Notes: generated by a model not told the origin, from the sequence alone. Shown: positions 15,240 to 24,509, numbered from the stretch's first letter. The stretch is DNA of 25,107 bases from CAYYJM01 sp964471755 (GCA_964471755.1 CAYYJM010000065.1:1-25107), one strand, 5' to 3'. Translations and numbers: made by a program.

Positions 15240-16997
15240 ATGCGGATGGCGACCTGGGTGATTCTGCTGGGCCTGATCGTCGTCGGCCCGACGCCGGCGG
15301 CCGGCGACGAGGACCGGAAGTTGGCCGATTTCTTCGACGCCTTCCTGGAGGCCGAGTTCAAGGAACGCCCCCTGGAGGCGACTCGCCTCGGCGATCATCG
15401 CTTCGATCACCTTCTCGATGACGTCTCGCCGTCCGCTCGCGCGAAGTGGGTCGCTCGCTACCGCCGGACGCTGGAAGATCTTCCGAAACAGATCGACTAC
15501 AAGGCCCTGTCGCGTGCCGGGCAGATCGATTTCGAGATTCTTCAGAGCCATCTGAAGCGGGCCCTCTGGCTGTTCGAGAACGCGCGCGTCTACGAGACGG
15601 ACCCGCGCGTCTATAGCGAGTACATCAGCGACAGCATCTTCCTGCTCTTCACGCAATCGACCGAGCCACGCGAGCGGGCGGTACAGGCGGCCGTCCAACG
15701 GATGGCCCACATTCCGCGCGTCGTCGCGGCGGCGCGAGCGAGCCTCAAGCGTCCGCCGAAGGCCCACGTCGAGACGGCCATCCGCCAGAATCGCGGCTCG
15801 ATCAGCTTCTACGAAACCGGCATCTATCAGCTGACCGGCGAGACGCCCGCGATCAGCTCGCTTCGGCCCGTCGCGGTCAAGGTCATCGCGGCGCTAAAGG
15901 AGTATCAGACGTTCCTGGAGAAGGATCTGCTGCCCCGGGCCGACGGTGAATGGCGACTTGGCAAGGAGAAATTCGCCGAGAAGATGCTCATGGAACTCGA
16001 CGCCGGCGTCACCGCCGAGCAGGTTTTCGCCGACGCCGAGGCCGAGTTCGCGCGGGTGCGGAACGAGATGTACACGATCGCCCGTCAACTCTGGAGCCAG
16101 ACCTTCCCCGGCAAGGCCCTGCCGCCCGACGACGACGCGGGCCGTGAGGCGACGATTCGTCAGGTGATGGCCGTCCTCGCGAAGAAACACGGCAAGCCCG
16201 AGCAGATCGTCGCTGACGTTAAAGCCACCGTCGCGAAGCTGAAGAAATTCATCGCGGCGAAGGACATTCTCCGTCTGCCGGACCCGGATCGCTGCGACAT
16301 CCTGGAGATGCCGGAGTTCCAGCGCGGCAACTCGACGGCGTACCTGAACCCGGCTCCGGCTCTCGACGTGAAGGCGCGGAGCGTCTACGCCGTCAGTCCG
16401 CCGCCGAAGGAGTGGGACCCGCGCAAGGTGCAGAGCTACCTGGAGGAGTACAACTCGTACATGCTCCAGCTTCTGACAATCCACGAGGCGTATCCCGGTC
16501 ACTACGTCCAGCTCGAATACAGTAATCGGCATCCGTCGAAGCTGCGGCGCGTCCTCTACAACGGCGTCTTCGCCGAGGGCTGGGCCGTCTACACCGAACA
16601 GATGATGCTCGACCAGGGCTACGGTGACGGCGACCTGGCACTCCGTCTGCATCAACTCAAGTGGTATCTCCGCGCGGTGACGAACGCCATCCTCGATCAC
16701 AAGATGCACTGCACGTCGATGACCGATGACGAGGCGATGACACTGCTGGTCCAGGGTGCGTTTCAGTCGGAAGGCGAGGCCCTGGGCAAGGTCATCCGCG
16801 CGAAGCAGTCGTCGTGTCAGCTCTCGACATACTTCGTCGGCCGAATGGCGTTCTATCGCCTGCGTCAGTCGGTGCAGCGCGAGCAGGGCGACGCCTTCGA
16901 CCTGGGCCGTTATCACGAAGCGGTCCTGGCGAACGGCTCGCCGCCAGTGAAGTATCTGGCGGAACTGACGCGCGAGCGGCTGAAGAAGCCACGGTGA
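15240..16997 (+). CDS. DUF885-family exported metallopeptidase
   Basis: 585 residues, the usual length. The ATG at 15240 follows GGAGGAGG. Residues 1-22 form a Sec signal peptide ending in AAG. The zinc site typical of DUF885 is clear: HEAYPGH at 415-421 (the HExxPGH motif, with Glu416 as the catalytic base) and the third ligand Glu446 in FAEGWAVYTEQMM. The rest is mostly helical, as in the family. It should be exported and cleave peptides, but natural substrates of the family are mostly unknown. It has its own promoter and a terminator downstream, and converges with the antiporter gene at 17051. Confidence 0.88.
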   Translation: MRMATWVILLGLIVVGPTPAAGDEDRKLADFFDAFLEAEFKERPLEATRLGDHRFDHLLDDVSPSARAKWVARYRRTLEDLPKQIDYKALSRAGQIDFEILQSHLKRALWLFENARVYETDPRVYSEYISDSIFLLFTQSTEPRERAVQAAVQRMAHIPRVVAAARASLKRPPKAHVETAIRQNRGSISFYETGIYQLTGETPAISSLRPVAVKVIAALKEYQTFLEKDLLPRADGEWRLGKEKFAEKMLMELDAGVTAEQVFADAEAEFARVRNEMYTIARQLWSQTFPGKALPPDDDAGREATIRQVMAVLAKKHGKPEQIVADVKATVAKLKKFIAAKDILRLPDPDRCDILEMPEFQRGNSTAYLNPAPALDVKARSVYAVSPPPKEWDPRKVQSYLEEYNSYMLQLLTIHEAYPGHYVQLEYSNRHPSKLRRVLYNGVFAEGWAVYTEQMMLDQGYGDGDLALRLHQLKWYLRAVTNAILDHKMHCTSMTDDEAMTLLVQGAFQSEGEALGKVIRAKQSSCQLSTYFVGRMAFYRLRQSVQREQGDAFDLGRYHEAVLANGSPPVKYLAELTRERLKKPR

Positions 16998-17004
16998 GCC
17001 CATT

Positions 17005-17026
17005 AGCCGTCGGCTTGCCGGCGGTT
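17005..17026 (+). terminator. Terminator after the DUF885 gene
   Basis: AGCCGTCGG and CCGGCGGTT form a 9-bp stem (two G-U pairs as RNA) capped by the stable tetraloop CTTG, followed by TCTTCATCT. It lies seven bases past the stop, before the convergent antiporter gene. Confidence 0.55.
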
Positions 17027-17050
17027 CTTCATCTAGCCGCCAGAACCTAA

Positions 17051-18415
17051 TCACCTCCCCGGGAAGAAGAGGATCGTGATCAGGCCAAACAACGGCAGCA
17101 GGATCACTCCGGACAGGGCCATGTAGGCGAAGAACGACGGCGTTCGGTAGCCGGCCGCGTCGGCGATCGACTTGACCATGAAGTTCGGCCCGTTGCCGAT
17201 GTACGTGTTCGCTCCCATGAAGACCGCTCCGCAGCTGATCGCCGCCAGCAGATCGGGCGACGTTTGTGCCAGCGTCCCCAGGCTGTCCGGCCCGGCCGCG
17301 ACTGCGGCGAAGACCAGGTACGTCGGCGCGTTATCGAGGAACGACGACAGCGCGCCGGTCAGCCAGAAGTACTGCCAGGGCTGTGTCAGTCCGAACTGCT
17401 GGCCGTGGGCCCGGAGTAGTTCCAGGGCCGGGATCATCGTCACGAAGATGCCGGCAAACAGGACGGCGACCTCGACGATCGGGTCCCAGGTGAACTCATT
17501 GGCCGCGCGATCGGCCTTCGGCGTGAGGAGCAGCGACAGAAGTGCCAGCGTCACCATGCCGGCGATGCCCAGAGCATGGCCCATCCGGCCGGGCACCCAA
17601 CTCTGAACGAGAACGCTCAGGATGATCCCCGCGAGCAGAAGGAAGTTGATCGTACCGCGCAGCTTCAGCGGGACGATCTGCGTCTCATCGCGGACCAGGT
17701 CTTCGGGCCGTTCGCGGGCATAGGCGATCGAATCCCACAGGTAGAACAGGATCAGGACGAACCCGTTGGCGACGAGCCACTGGGGCCAGAGCCGCAGCGT
17801 CCAGGCGAACGGGACGCCGTTGAGATAGCCCAGGAACAGAGGCGGATCGCCCAGCGGCGTCAGCACGCCGCCCAGGTTGCTTACCGTGAAGATGAAGAAG
17901 ATCGGCAGGTGGCTCGTTCGCTGGCGTTGCTGATTCGTTCGGAGCAGCGGCCGGATCAGCAGCATGCTCGCCCCGGTCGTGCCGATGAAATTGGCCAGCA
18001 CGACGCCGATGCCCAGGAACGCCGTGTTCACCCCCGGCGTGGCCCGGATGCCGCCGTCCAGAACGATCCCGCCGGAGACGACGAACAGCGACGCGAGCAG
18101 AGCGATGAACGAGACATACTCGAACAGCTGAAGGCCGAGGATCTCCAGAGCGGGTTGCTGATCCGCGAAGTGGAGGTAAGCCAGATAGGCCGCGACCGGC
18201 AGGGCCAGCAGACCGCCGACGATCGCCTTGTTGACGTTGTGGTGCCACCAGCTTCCGACAAGGAGAGGCAGGCCGGCGATCGCGAGCAGCAGCAGCACGA
18301 ACGGGGCAACGCTCCAGGGGGCGACCGTGAGCGGCGCGTGAGAACCTTCGGCGCGAACCAGGTCGGGCAGCCACAGGACGCCGGCGATCGAAACGACCAG
18401 ACGCAGCCAGTGCAT
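17051..18415 (-). CDS. NhaD/ArsB-type sodium:proton antiporter or anion permease
   Basis: 454 residues from the ATG at 18415, with GGGGAGG about nine bases upstream; a GTG at 18433 is a less likely start. About eleven to twelve hydrophobic segments fill the chain. It belongs to the ion-transporter superfamily containing NhaD, ArsB and citrate permeases: a first half with FIGTTGASMLLIRPLL and SNLGGVLTPLGDPPLFLGYL, and a second half with LSSFLDNAPTYLVF and GAVFMGANTYIGNGPNFMVK, the two inverted half-repeats that line the path. The family exchanges sodium for protons or exports anions across the inner membrane; the ion here cannot be fixed. The N-terminal hydrophobic segment may be a signal peptide. 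The kinase gene ends 80 bases upstream. Confidence 0.85.
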   Translation of the reverse strand: MHWLRLVVSIAGVLWLPDLVRAEGSHAPLTVAPWSVAPFVLLLLAIAGLPLLVGSWWHHNVNKAIVGGLLALPVAAYLAYLHFADQQPALEILGLQLFEYVSFIALLASLFVVSGGIVLDGGIRATPGVNTAFLGIGVVLANFIGTTGASMLLIRPLLRTNQQRQRTSHLPIFFIFTVSNLGGVLTPLGDPPLFLGYLNGVPFAWTLRLWPQWLVANGFVLILFYLWDSIAYARERPEDLVRDETQIVPLKLRGTINFLLLAGIILSVLVQSWVPGRMGHALGIAGMVTLALLSLLLTPKADRAANEFTWDPIVEVAVLFAGIFVTMIPALELLRAHGQQFGLTQPWQYFWLTGALSSFLDNAPTYLVFAAVAAGPDSLGTLAQTSPDLLAAISCGAVFMGANTYIGNGPNFMVKSIADAAGYRTPSFFAYMALSGVILLPLFGLITILFFPGR

Positions 18416-18494
18416 CGACAAGATCCTCCCCACGATCCGACGACCTCGTGCCGCCGCGCTCAGGACAGGCTACGACCGGGAGGGGGAAACGGCA

Positions 18495-20738
18495 TCAGTC
18501 GTGACAGCAGGGAGGAATCTTCCACATGCGAACGGTGCCATCGCGTGCGCCCGAGGCCAGGTTCTGGCCGTCGCGCGTGATGACGACGCTGGTCACCGCC
18601 GAGGAGTGGCCGTGGAGGATGGCCCGTTCCTCCTGCGCCACCACGTTCCACAGGCGAATCGAATCGTCGGCACAGGCGATGGCCAGAAGCCGACCGCTGG
18701 GACAGAACGACATGGCGATGATGTCCCGCCCCGGTCCGGTCACCTTCAGCTCGTTCTGGAGCTTGCCCGAACCGGTGTCCCACAGGCGAACCACGCCATC
18801 CCAGCCGCCAGTCGCCAGATGCTTGCCATCGGGAGTGAACCGAACCGACCAGAGGCCGCCACCCTGGCCGGGTGTCTCGAACCGAGGTCGGAGAGTGGCC
18901 GCCACCCAGATGATGGCCTTGCCGTCCTCGCCACTGCTGGCGAAGTCCTTGCCATCGGGACTGAAGGCGACCGAGGCGACTGAGCCATGAGCGGCGGCCG
19001 GCTCGCCGATGCGCTGGCCCTTCTCGACATCCCAGAGCGAAATCATGCCCGAGCGGGTTCCGGTAACCACCCGTGTGCCGTCGCGCGAGAAGGCCACAGC
19101 CCGGACGCTGGAGCGATGCTCCAGGGCATGCAGCAGTTGCTGGCTCGGCACGTCGTAGATCCGCAGGTGGCCGTCCTCGCTACCAACCGCGAGACGGTTG
19201 CCGTCGGCCGAATAGGCGACGGCCATGATCGACCGCGTCTCGGGGAAGGTGGCCTCCAGGCGGTCGTCCCAGGGGTTCCAGAACTTGACCCCTTCGCTGT
19301 GCGTGCCGACGGCGATGACGTTGTCGTCGGGCGAGGCCGTCACGCTCCAGATCGGCCCCTTGTTGCCGTCGAGCGTCGCCCACGGCTTGATCGGCCCGGG
19401 CAGAATCGAGTCCGGCAGAGCCGGCTGGACGAAACGCCAGATGGCCAGCGCCCCGAGCGTCAACAGGACGCCGACGGCGACCCCGATGCCTGCCAGCTGC
19501 AACATCCGACGCCGAGCCTTGCCGCGTGGACAGGCCCGGTGTTCGACCGACGAGGTCCGGATCAGCATCCAGTGTTCTTCGAGTAACTGGGCGACCTCGC
19601 GGGCCGTCTGAAAGCGATCCGCCGGACGCTTGGCCAGGAGCTTGTCGACGATGTCGATGAACCAGTCCGGGAGCGTCGGGTCGAGTTCCGACAGAGGCTG
19701 GTGAGGATCGTCGGACAGGCGGCGCAGGACGACCAGCGCGGTATTGCCGATAAAGGGTGGCTGGCCGGTGGCCATCTCGTACATGACGATACCGAGGCTG
19801 AACAGGTCGGCCCGCTGATCGGTGTCCTCGCCGCGGGCCTGCTCGGGAGCCATGTACAACGGCGTGCCGGCCACCATGCCGCTGCTGGTCAGACGCAGAT
19901 CCTCAGCGGCCCGTGCCAGGCCGAAATCGGTCAGCTTGACGCGGTCGGTTCCCTTCTCCAGCAGGATGTTGCCCGGCTTCACGTCGCGATGGATGAGGCC
20001 GCGCTCGTGGGCGGCGGCCAGGCCGTAGGCGATCTGCATGCTGATGCGGATGATCTCGTTCAGGGGCAGCCGGTGCTGCTTCTCCAGACGCTGCTCCAGC
20101 GATTCGCCATCGACGAACTGCATGACGAGGTAGGGCAGATCCCTGTCCTCCTCGTGGGCGACCTGGTAGACGGCGACGATGTGGTCGTCGCTGACGGCGG
20201 CGGCGGCGCACGATTCCCGACAGAATCGCATGCGGGCATTCTCGTCGCTGGCCAGGCGTGGATCGAGAACCTTGATGGCGACCTCGCGTTGCAGATGCGA
20301 ATCGAACGCCTGCAAGACGACGCCCATGCCGCCCTGACCGATGACGCGCAGAATCTCGAAATGGCCCAGTCGGCCGATGTGGCCCGGTTGCAGGGGCGGT
20401 TCGAGGAACGTCGTCGCTCGGACGTCGACCTCGGGCGTGGGAGTCTGGGTCGGAGCGGGTGTCATGCGGGAGCCGAGTTGCTCCAGATGGCGAAGGGCCT
20501 GCCAGTAGGCCGAGTTCGCCGAGGGCTGCTCACGGACGGAAGCGGAGACGAAGTGTTCTACCGGAAGGTCGCCGGCCGCCAGTCGTTCCAGAGCTTGCTG
20601 ACAGAAGGGGCACCCGCCGACGTGCTGCGTCAGACTCTCCAGGTCGAGATTTGTCGGCGCATCTTCGAGCAGGGCTCGCAAGCTGCTCGGTTCGGGGCAG
20701 GAAGCAGTGTTCACGACATACCTCGACGGGCGGTTCAT
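18495..20738 (-). CDS. Membrane Ser/Thr protein kinase with N-terminal zinc motif and C-terminal WD40 repeats
   Basis: 747 residues. An N-terminal segment holds H39-x3-C43-x2-C46, the pattern of zinc-binding anti-sigma domains. A Thr/Pro-rich linker leads to a PknB-type kinase domain (about 127-395) with glycine loop GQGGMG (134-139), Lys156, HRDVKPGN (250-257), DFG (271-273) and APE (297-299), so it should be active. A basic stretch and one membrane segment follow (about 412-440). The rest (about 460-747) is about seven WD40 repeats, expected outside the cytoplasm as a propeller that could sense a ligand. The ATG overlaps the sigma-factor stop (ATGA), so the two are translationally coupled. 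This kinase/ECF pairing is known from planctomycetes; its signal and targets are unknown. Confidence 0.9.
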   Translation of the reverse strand: MNRPSRYVVNTASCPEPSSLRALLEDAPTNLDLESLTQHVGGCPFCQQALERLAAGDLPVEHFVSASVREQPSANSAYWQALRHLEQLGSRMTPAPTQTPTPEVDVRATTFLEPPLQPGHIGRLGHFEILRVIGQGGMGVVLQAFDSHLQREVAIKVLDPRLASDENARMRFCRESCAAAAVSDDHIVAVYQVAHEEDRDLPYLVMQFVDGESLEQRLEKQHRLPLNEIIRISMQIAYGLAAAHERGLIHRDVKPGNILLEKGTDRVKLTDFGLARAAEDLRLTSSGMVAGTPLYMAPEQARGEDTDQRADLFSLGIVMYEMATGQPPFIGNTALVVLRRLSDDPHQPLSELDPTLPDWFIDIVDKLLAKRPADRFQTAREVAQLLEEHWMLIRTSSVEHRACPRGKARRRMLQLAGIGVAVGVLLTLGALAIWRFVQPALPDSILPGPIKPWATLDGNKGPIWSVTASPDDNVIAVGTHSEGVKFWNPWDDRLEATFPETRSIMAVAYSADGNRLAVGSEDGHLRIYDVPSQQLLHALEHRSSVRAVAFSRDGTRVVTGTRSGMISLWDVEKGQRIGEPAAAHGSVASVAFSPDGKDFASSGEDGKAIIWVAATLRPRFETPGQGGGLWSVRFTPDGKHLATGGWDGVVRLWDTGSGKLQNELKVTGPGRDIIAMSFCPSGRLLAIACADDSIRLWNVVAQEERAILHGHSSAVTSVVITRDGQNLASGARDGTVRMWKIPPCCHD

Positions 20739-21202
20739 TCTTCGTTCTGCAGACGCTGAACCTCTTCGCGCAGCCGAGCCAGGACTCGGCTCCGGGCGAC
20801 GTAGACGGCTCCAGTGGACATCTGCAATCGGTTGGCGACTTCCTGGGCGGCGGTCCCCTCGACNNNNNNNNNNAGGGCCTGGCGGGTGGTGCTGTCTCCG
20901 GTCGCCTGCTCCCGGTTGCGCTGCCGTTGCAGGAACGTGTACAGCTTGTTTCGCGTGATCGTGAACAGCCAGCCCCGGAACGAGCCGCGATTCGGATTAT
21001 AGTCGAGTTTGCCGGCGTGCGTCGCCACGGAGCGAAGAACTTCCTGCATCAGGTCGGCGGCGTCGGCATCCTGCAAGCCGCGCTTGCGGGCGAAATGGAA
21101 CACCATCGGGCCGTACAAATGCACGAACTCCTGCCACGCTTCCGTGTCCGAGTCGTTTTTCAGGCGCAGCAGCAAGCTCGCTCGTGTAACTGGCGATTCC
21201 AT
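20735..21202 (-). CDS. ECF sigma factor, interrupted by an assembly gap
   Basis: Residues up to about 108 hold sigma region 2 (WQEFVHLYGPMVFHFARKRG, DAADLMQEVLRS, GSFRGWLFTITRNKL). After the 10-N gap comes region 4, a helix-turn-helix (AAQEVANRLQMSTGAVYVARSRVLARLREEV). The sigma factor would direct RNA polymerase to target promoters when released from its partner. Only 155 residues are visible, against about 190-200 usual for this planctomycete type, and the linker and start of region 4 that normally fall here are missing. The 10 Ns therefore stand for more sequence than shown; that the frame stays open across them is probably chance. The start at 21202 lacks a strong ribosome site. The kinase ATG overlaps its stop. 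Confidence 0.88.
   Translation of the reverse strand: MESPVTRASLLLRLKNDSDTEAWQEFVHLYGPMVFHFARKRGLQDADAADLMQEVLRSVATHAGKLDYNPNRGSFRGWLFTITRNKLYTFLQRQRNREQATGDSTTRQAXXXXVEGTAAQEVANRLQMSTGAVYVARSRVLARLREEVQRLQNEE
20864..20873. other. Assembly gap (10 N)
   Basis: Ten undetermined bases inside the sigma-factor gene. The length is a placeholder; about 100-160 bases of coding sequence appear to be absent, judged from the family. Confidence 0.9.
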
Positions 21203-21322
21203 GCAGTGGTTCCCGTCCAGAGTGCTATCTCATTCTAGACGGTTCTCGCCCGGCCGGCCCCTGGAGGATTTCCTTATCCCTGTCATAACCCAGTACGCGC
21301 GAACCGACTCGTTCTTACGCGC

Positions 21323-22792
21323 TCACGGCTCTTTTTCTGCCGGGACGACTGGTTTTCCCTCCCAGACCGCCTGGCGCGTGACCGGGTCGTAGGTCAGAAT
21401 TCGGTGCGCGCTGCCAGCCACCGGCGGCCGATCGGTCTTCGGCAGCCACTTGCGCAGCTCGATCAAAGTCGCCGCCGACTCGGGCTTACCTGCCAGGTTC
21501 GTCCATTCGTTCGGGTCGGCCGTCAGGTCGTACAGTTCCTCCGACCCATCGGCGTAGCGGATGTACCGATGGCGTTCCGTCCGGACGGCATGGTTCCCCT
21601 GGTTGTGCGAGGTGATCGCCGGCCAGGCCCGGGCGGCCTTCGCGTCCTTCAGCAGCGGCGTGAGGCTGTGTCCCTCCAGGTTCTTCGCGGGTTCCAGTCG
21701 GCACAACTGAGCGAGCGTCGGGTACAGGTCGAGCAACTCGACCGGTCGCCCACACATCGCTCCGCCAGCGATGCCGGGCCCGGCGAAGATCAGCGGCACG
21801 CGTGTCGAGCGTTCCCAGAGCGTGTTCTTGCCGCTGATGTCCTTCTCGCCCAGGTGCCAGCCGTGGTCCGACCAGAGTACGACGATCGTGCGATCCTCGA
21901 CGCCGCTCCGCTTCAGGGCGTCGAGAACTCGGCCGACCCGGGCATCGACGTAGCTGATCGAGGCCAGGTAGGCCCGGACGAGTGGCTTCCACTGCTGGGC
22001 CTTCTTCAGCCACGACAGCCGCGGTTCGGGCAGTTTCCAGTGCAGATACCACGAGAATTCCGGCGTGTCGTCCCGATCGCCGGCCTTCACCGGCGGCAGC
22101 TGGAGTCTTTCCTCGGGATAGAGGTCGAACCACTTTTGCGGTGCGTAGCAGGGGACGTGCGGCAGGTGGAAGCCGACGGCGAGGAAGAACGGCTCCTTTG
22201 GTGGGTTCGTCAGCATCGCGACGGCCCGCTCGGCGATCTTCGCATCGGGCGTGTCCTCGTCGCGGGCGGGGAAGGGGCCCCAGTCCATGGCCGGGTGACC
22301 GCCGGGCGTCTCGAGGAACGGCTTCGCGGGCTTTGGCGACGGACTGAGTTTGCCATACTCGTGGAACTCGGCCGCGCGATCCGGGCCGGGGGGGTAGCCG
22401 CCGTGGAAGATCTTGCCGACGCAGAGGTTGCGATATCCCGCGGCCATGAACGCCTGCGGCAGGGTGCGTTGCTGCTTGAACTCGGCGACGGTGCGGAACC
22501 ACGGTGCCAGCCCGTAGACACCGGTGGTCGTGGGCCGCAGGCCGGTCAGGAGGCTGGTGCGCGACGGGTTGCACAGCGGCGACTGACAGTGGGCGTTCGT
22601 GAACAGCGTACCGCGAGCGGCGAGCCGATCGATGTTCGGCGTCTGGACCTGTGGATGGCCGTGCAGACAGCCAACCCAGTCGTTCAGATCGTCAATGGCG
22701 ATGAACAGAACGTTCGGCCGTCCCGCCTCCGCCGCGTGGATCGGCCACACGGCAGCGACGAGGACGAGGACCGAGAGCATTACACGGAGCAT
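21323..22792 (-). CDS. Exported type I sulfatase, iduronate-2-sulfatase-like
   Basis: 489 residues from the ATG at 22792, which starts a Sec signal peptide (to about Ala20); a TTG at 22816 is less likely. The sulfatase motif C-x-P-S-R is present as Cys74-Asn-Pro-Ser-Arg78, so Cys74 should become formylglycine through a separate maturation enzyme. Calcium ligands Asp34 and Asp35 (AIDDLND) and the later SDHGWHLGEK are in place. The layout, including HLPHVPCYAPQKWFDLYP, resembles the iduronate-2-sulfatase branch, which removes sulfate from polysaccharides. Planctomycetes carry many such genes. The substrate cannot be fixed. Repeat copy 3 lies directly upstream, and the sigma-factor gene starts 120 bases downstream on the same strand. 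Confidence 0.92.
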   Translation of the reverse strand: MLRVMLSVLVLVAAVWPIHAAEAGRPNVLFIAIDDLNDWVGCLHGHPQVQTPNIDRLAARGTLFTNAHCQSPLCNPSRTSLLTGLRPTTTGVYGLAPWFRTVAEFKQQRTLPQAFMAAGYRNLCVGKIFHGGYPPGPDRAAEFHEYGKLSPSPKPAKPFLETPGGHPAMDWGPFPARDEDTPDAKIAERAVAMLTNPPKEPFFLAVGFHLPHVPCYAPQKWFDLYPEERLQLPPVKAGDRDDTPEFSWYLHWKLPEPRLSWLKKAQQWKPLVRAYLASISYVDARVGRVLDALKRSGVEDRTIVVLWSDHGWHLGEKDISGKNTLWERSTRVPLIFAGPGIAGGAMCGRPVELLDLYPTLAQLCRLEPAKNLEGHSLTPLLKDAKAARAWPAITSHNQGNHAVRTERHRYIRYADGSEELYDLTADPNEWTNLAGKPESAATLIELRKWLPKTDRPPVAGSAHRILTYDPVTRQAVWEGKPVVPAEKEP

Positions 22793-22837
22793 TCGCACCC
22801 CCAGAATTCGATCCAAACCCTACGGCTCCGTTCTCCC

Positions 22838-22945
22838 TTTTTTGGACTGCGGCAATTCTTTGCCGCTCTTCCTTTCTGACTCTCGCCTGAGCAAGCCAGA
22901 GAGTCAGAGCGGCGAAGCATCGCCGCAGTCCAAAAAAGTCAGACC
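22838..22945. repeat. Structured palindromic intergenic repeat, copy 3 (inverted)
   Basis: TTTTTTGGACTGC (22838-22850) opposes GCAGTCCAAAAAA near the other end. Mini-hairpins are GCGGCAA/TTGCCGC (22849-22866) and GCGGCGA/TCGCCGC (22909-22926). Their order is reversed relative to copies 1 and 2. The left end lacks GGTCTGAC; the right end has GTCAGACC twice in tandem (22938-22945 and 22947-22954). Confidence 0.9.
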
Positions 22946-22964
22946 AGTCAGACCGATCCCGCAG

Positions 22965-24509
22965 TCACACCTTCAGCAACCGACACGCCTCCGCGTACCC
23001 CGGTGCCCGACCTTCTTTCTTATCCTGCTGCGAGTATCCGTACATGCTAGCCGTCACGCGGGCCAGAGCGATCAGCTGCCGCCAGCGGAAGGCAGGCCGG
23101 ATCGTCGCGAACTCCTCGCTCACCGTGCGGTAGTACTTCTCCGCATGCAGTCGGCCGTCCTCGCTGATCGCGTAGCCGAGCAGCAGATCGAAGATCGGCC
23201 GGGCCGGCAGATCGAGCTTGCCGATCTTCGCTGCCACCGCCATCGCGCCGAGTTGGTTGTTCTCGCGGATGGCTCCGTCGAGAGCGCCGAGCAGCGCCTC
23301 CGGCGTCGCGGCCTTGACGGCTTCGAGATCCTCGGCTCGCGGGAACGACTCCTTGCGGTAGCCGGGACTGGTCCAGCTCGCGCTGCGGGCGACGTCCATC
23401 GCGGCGAGGATCAGGCCGGCGGCGGCGTTGCGCGGATTCGACACCCGCGCCATGTTCCGCCAGGCATTCGTCGCATCGGAGGCGTGAACGCCGGCCGAGT
23501 CGCCATGCGTTCGGCCACCGCCCTCGACCTGACGCAGGACGAGTTGATTGGCGGCCAGCGCGATCGCTTCGCCGACATGCTCGGGATTGAAGCCCTCGGC
23601 CAGGGCGACGGCGACGGCCTCGCCGGCCTCGGCCTGGCTCGACGTGAGAATCGTCTGGCACAGACGATCCACCCAGGCGTCATCGGCGGCACGTCGGCCG
23701 GCCTCGGCTCGCGGCAGGCGGTGCTTCTCCAGCAGGTTGGGCAGGATCGCTCGCTGTGCCTTCAGGTGGGCCGGATCCCGCTTCTTCGAGTTCTCGCACT
23801 GCTTGGCGCACTGTCGGACGGACTGACGCAGCAGTGTCAGGGCGTATTCCTTGCCGGCGATGTCGAGCAGGGTCCAGGCTCGCCAGGGGAGTACGGCGGT
23901 GTGAACGTCGTGGTTATCCTCGACGCCGAGCAGCGCGGCGTTGAGGGCGTCGGCCGGCGAATCGGCTCCGACCGCGAGAAGGGCCCGCTCGGCCCCGACG
24001 CGGTCGGCGGCGTTGACGGCCTGGTGAACCGTCTCGGCCGTGGCCTTCTCGGCCGGAGTCGTCGGATGGAGAACCTCGTTCTTGCGAAAGCCGACGCTCT
24101 CGGTGTAGTGGGCGTTGCGGTAGAGGACCTTGAGCAGCGGCAGGGCGGCGCGGTCCTTCGGAAGTTCCGCGGCCATCTGATAGGCGGGTGTCAGGGCCAT
24201 GAAGACGTGGAAGCCGAAGTAGTTCTCGCCGCCGAAGGTGCGCGCGTTGGCCAGGGCCGCCGCAGCGGTCAGGCGTTTCAGGGAGGTGCCGCTGCCGAGT
24301 TTCTCGACGAGGATGGGCAGGAGCCTGGCTCGGGGCGTCTCCTGCAAGAGGGCGACGAGCGGTTCGAGATCGCCGAAGTGGAGGGTCTTCGGCTCGTCGG
24401 CAAGCAGCGGCGGACAGAGACCGAGTTCGGCGGCAAGGCCGGCACCGAGGCCGGCGGCCAGCATCCCCTGACCGACGTCGGCGAGAAAATCGCGTCGCGT
24501 ATGCGTCAT
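22965..24509 (-). CDS. Tat-exported protein, function unknown
   Basis: 514 residues from the ATG at 24509, which has GGGAG seven bases upstream and a strong promoter 35 bases upstream (24544-24572); an open extension to 24572 would run through that promoter and is rejected. The N-terminus THTRRDFLADVGQGMLAAG is a twin-arginine signal, so the protein is exported already folded, perhaps with a cofactor. The rest is mostly helical and Ala/Leu-rich, resembling stacked helical repeats, with scattered His (HFGDLEP, NYFGFHVF, NAHYTES) that could bind metal. I recognise no named family. The sulfatase lies downstream across repeat copy 3; a link is not proven. Confidence 0.7.
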   Translation of the reverse strand: MTHTRRDFLADVGQGMLAAGLGAGLAAELGLCPPLLADEPKTLHFGDLEPLVALLQETPRARLLPILVEKLGSGTSLKRLTAAAALANARTFGGENYFGFHVFMALTPAYQMAAELPKDRAALPLLKVLYRNAHYTESVGFRKNEVLHPTTPAEKATAETVHQAVNAADRVGAERALLAVGADSPADALNAALLGVEDNHDVHTAVLPWRAWTLLDIAGKEYALTLLRQSVRQCAKQCENSKKRDPAHLKAQRAILPNLLEKHRLPRAEAGRRAADDAWVDRLCQTILTSSQAEAGEAVAVALAEGFNPEHVGEAIALAANQLVLRQVEGGGRTHGDSAGVHASDATNAWRNMARVSNPRNAAAGLILAAMDVARSASWTSPGYRKESFPRAEDLEAVKAATPEALLGALDGAIRENNQLGAMAVAAKIGKLDLPARPIFDLLLGYAISEDGRLHAEKYYRTVSEEFATIRPAFRWRQLIALARVTASMYGYSQQDKKEGRAPGYAEACRLLKV

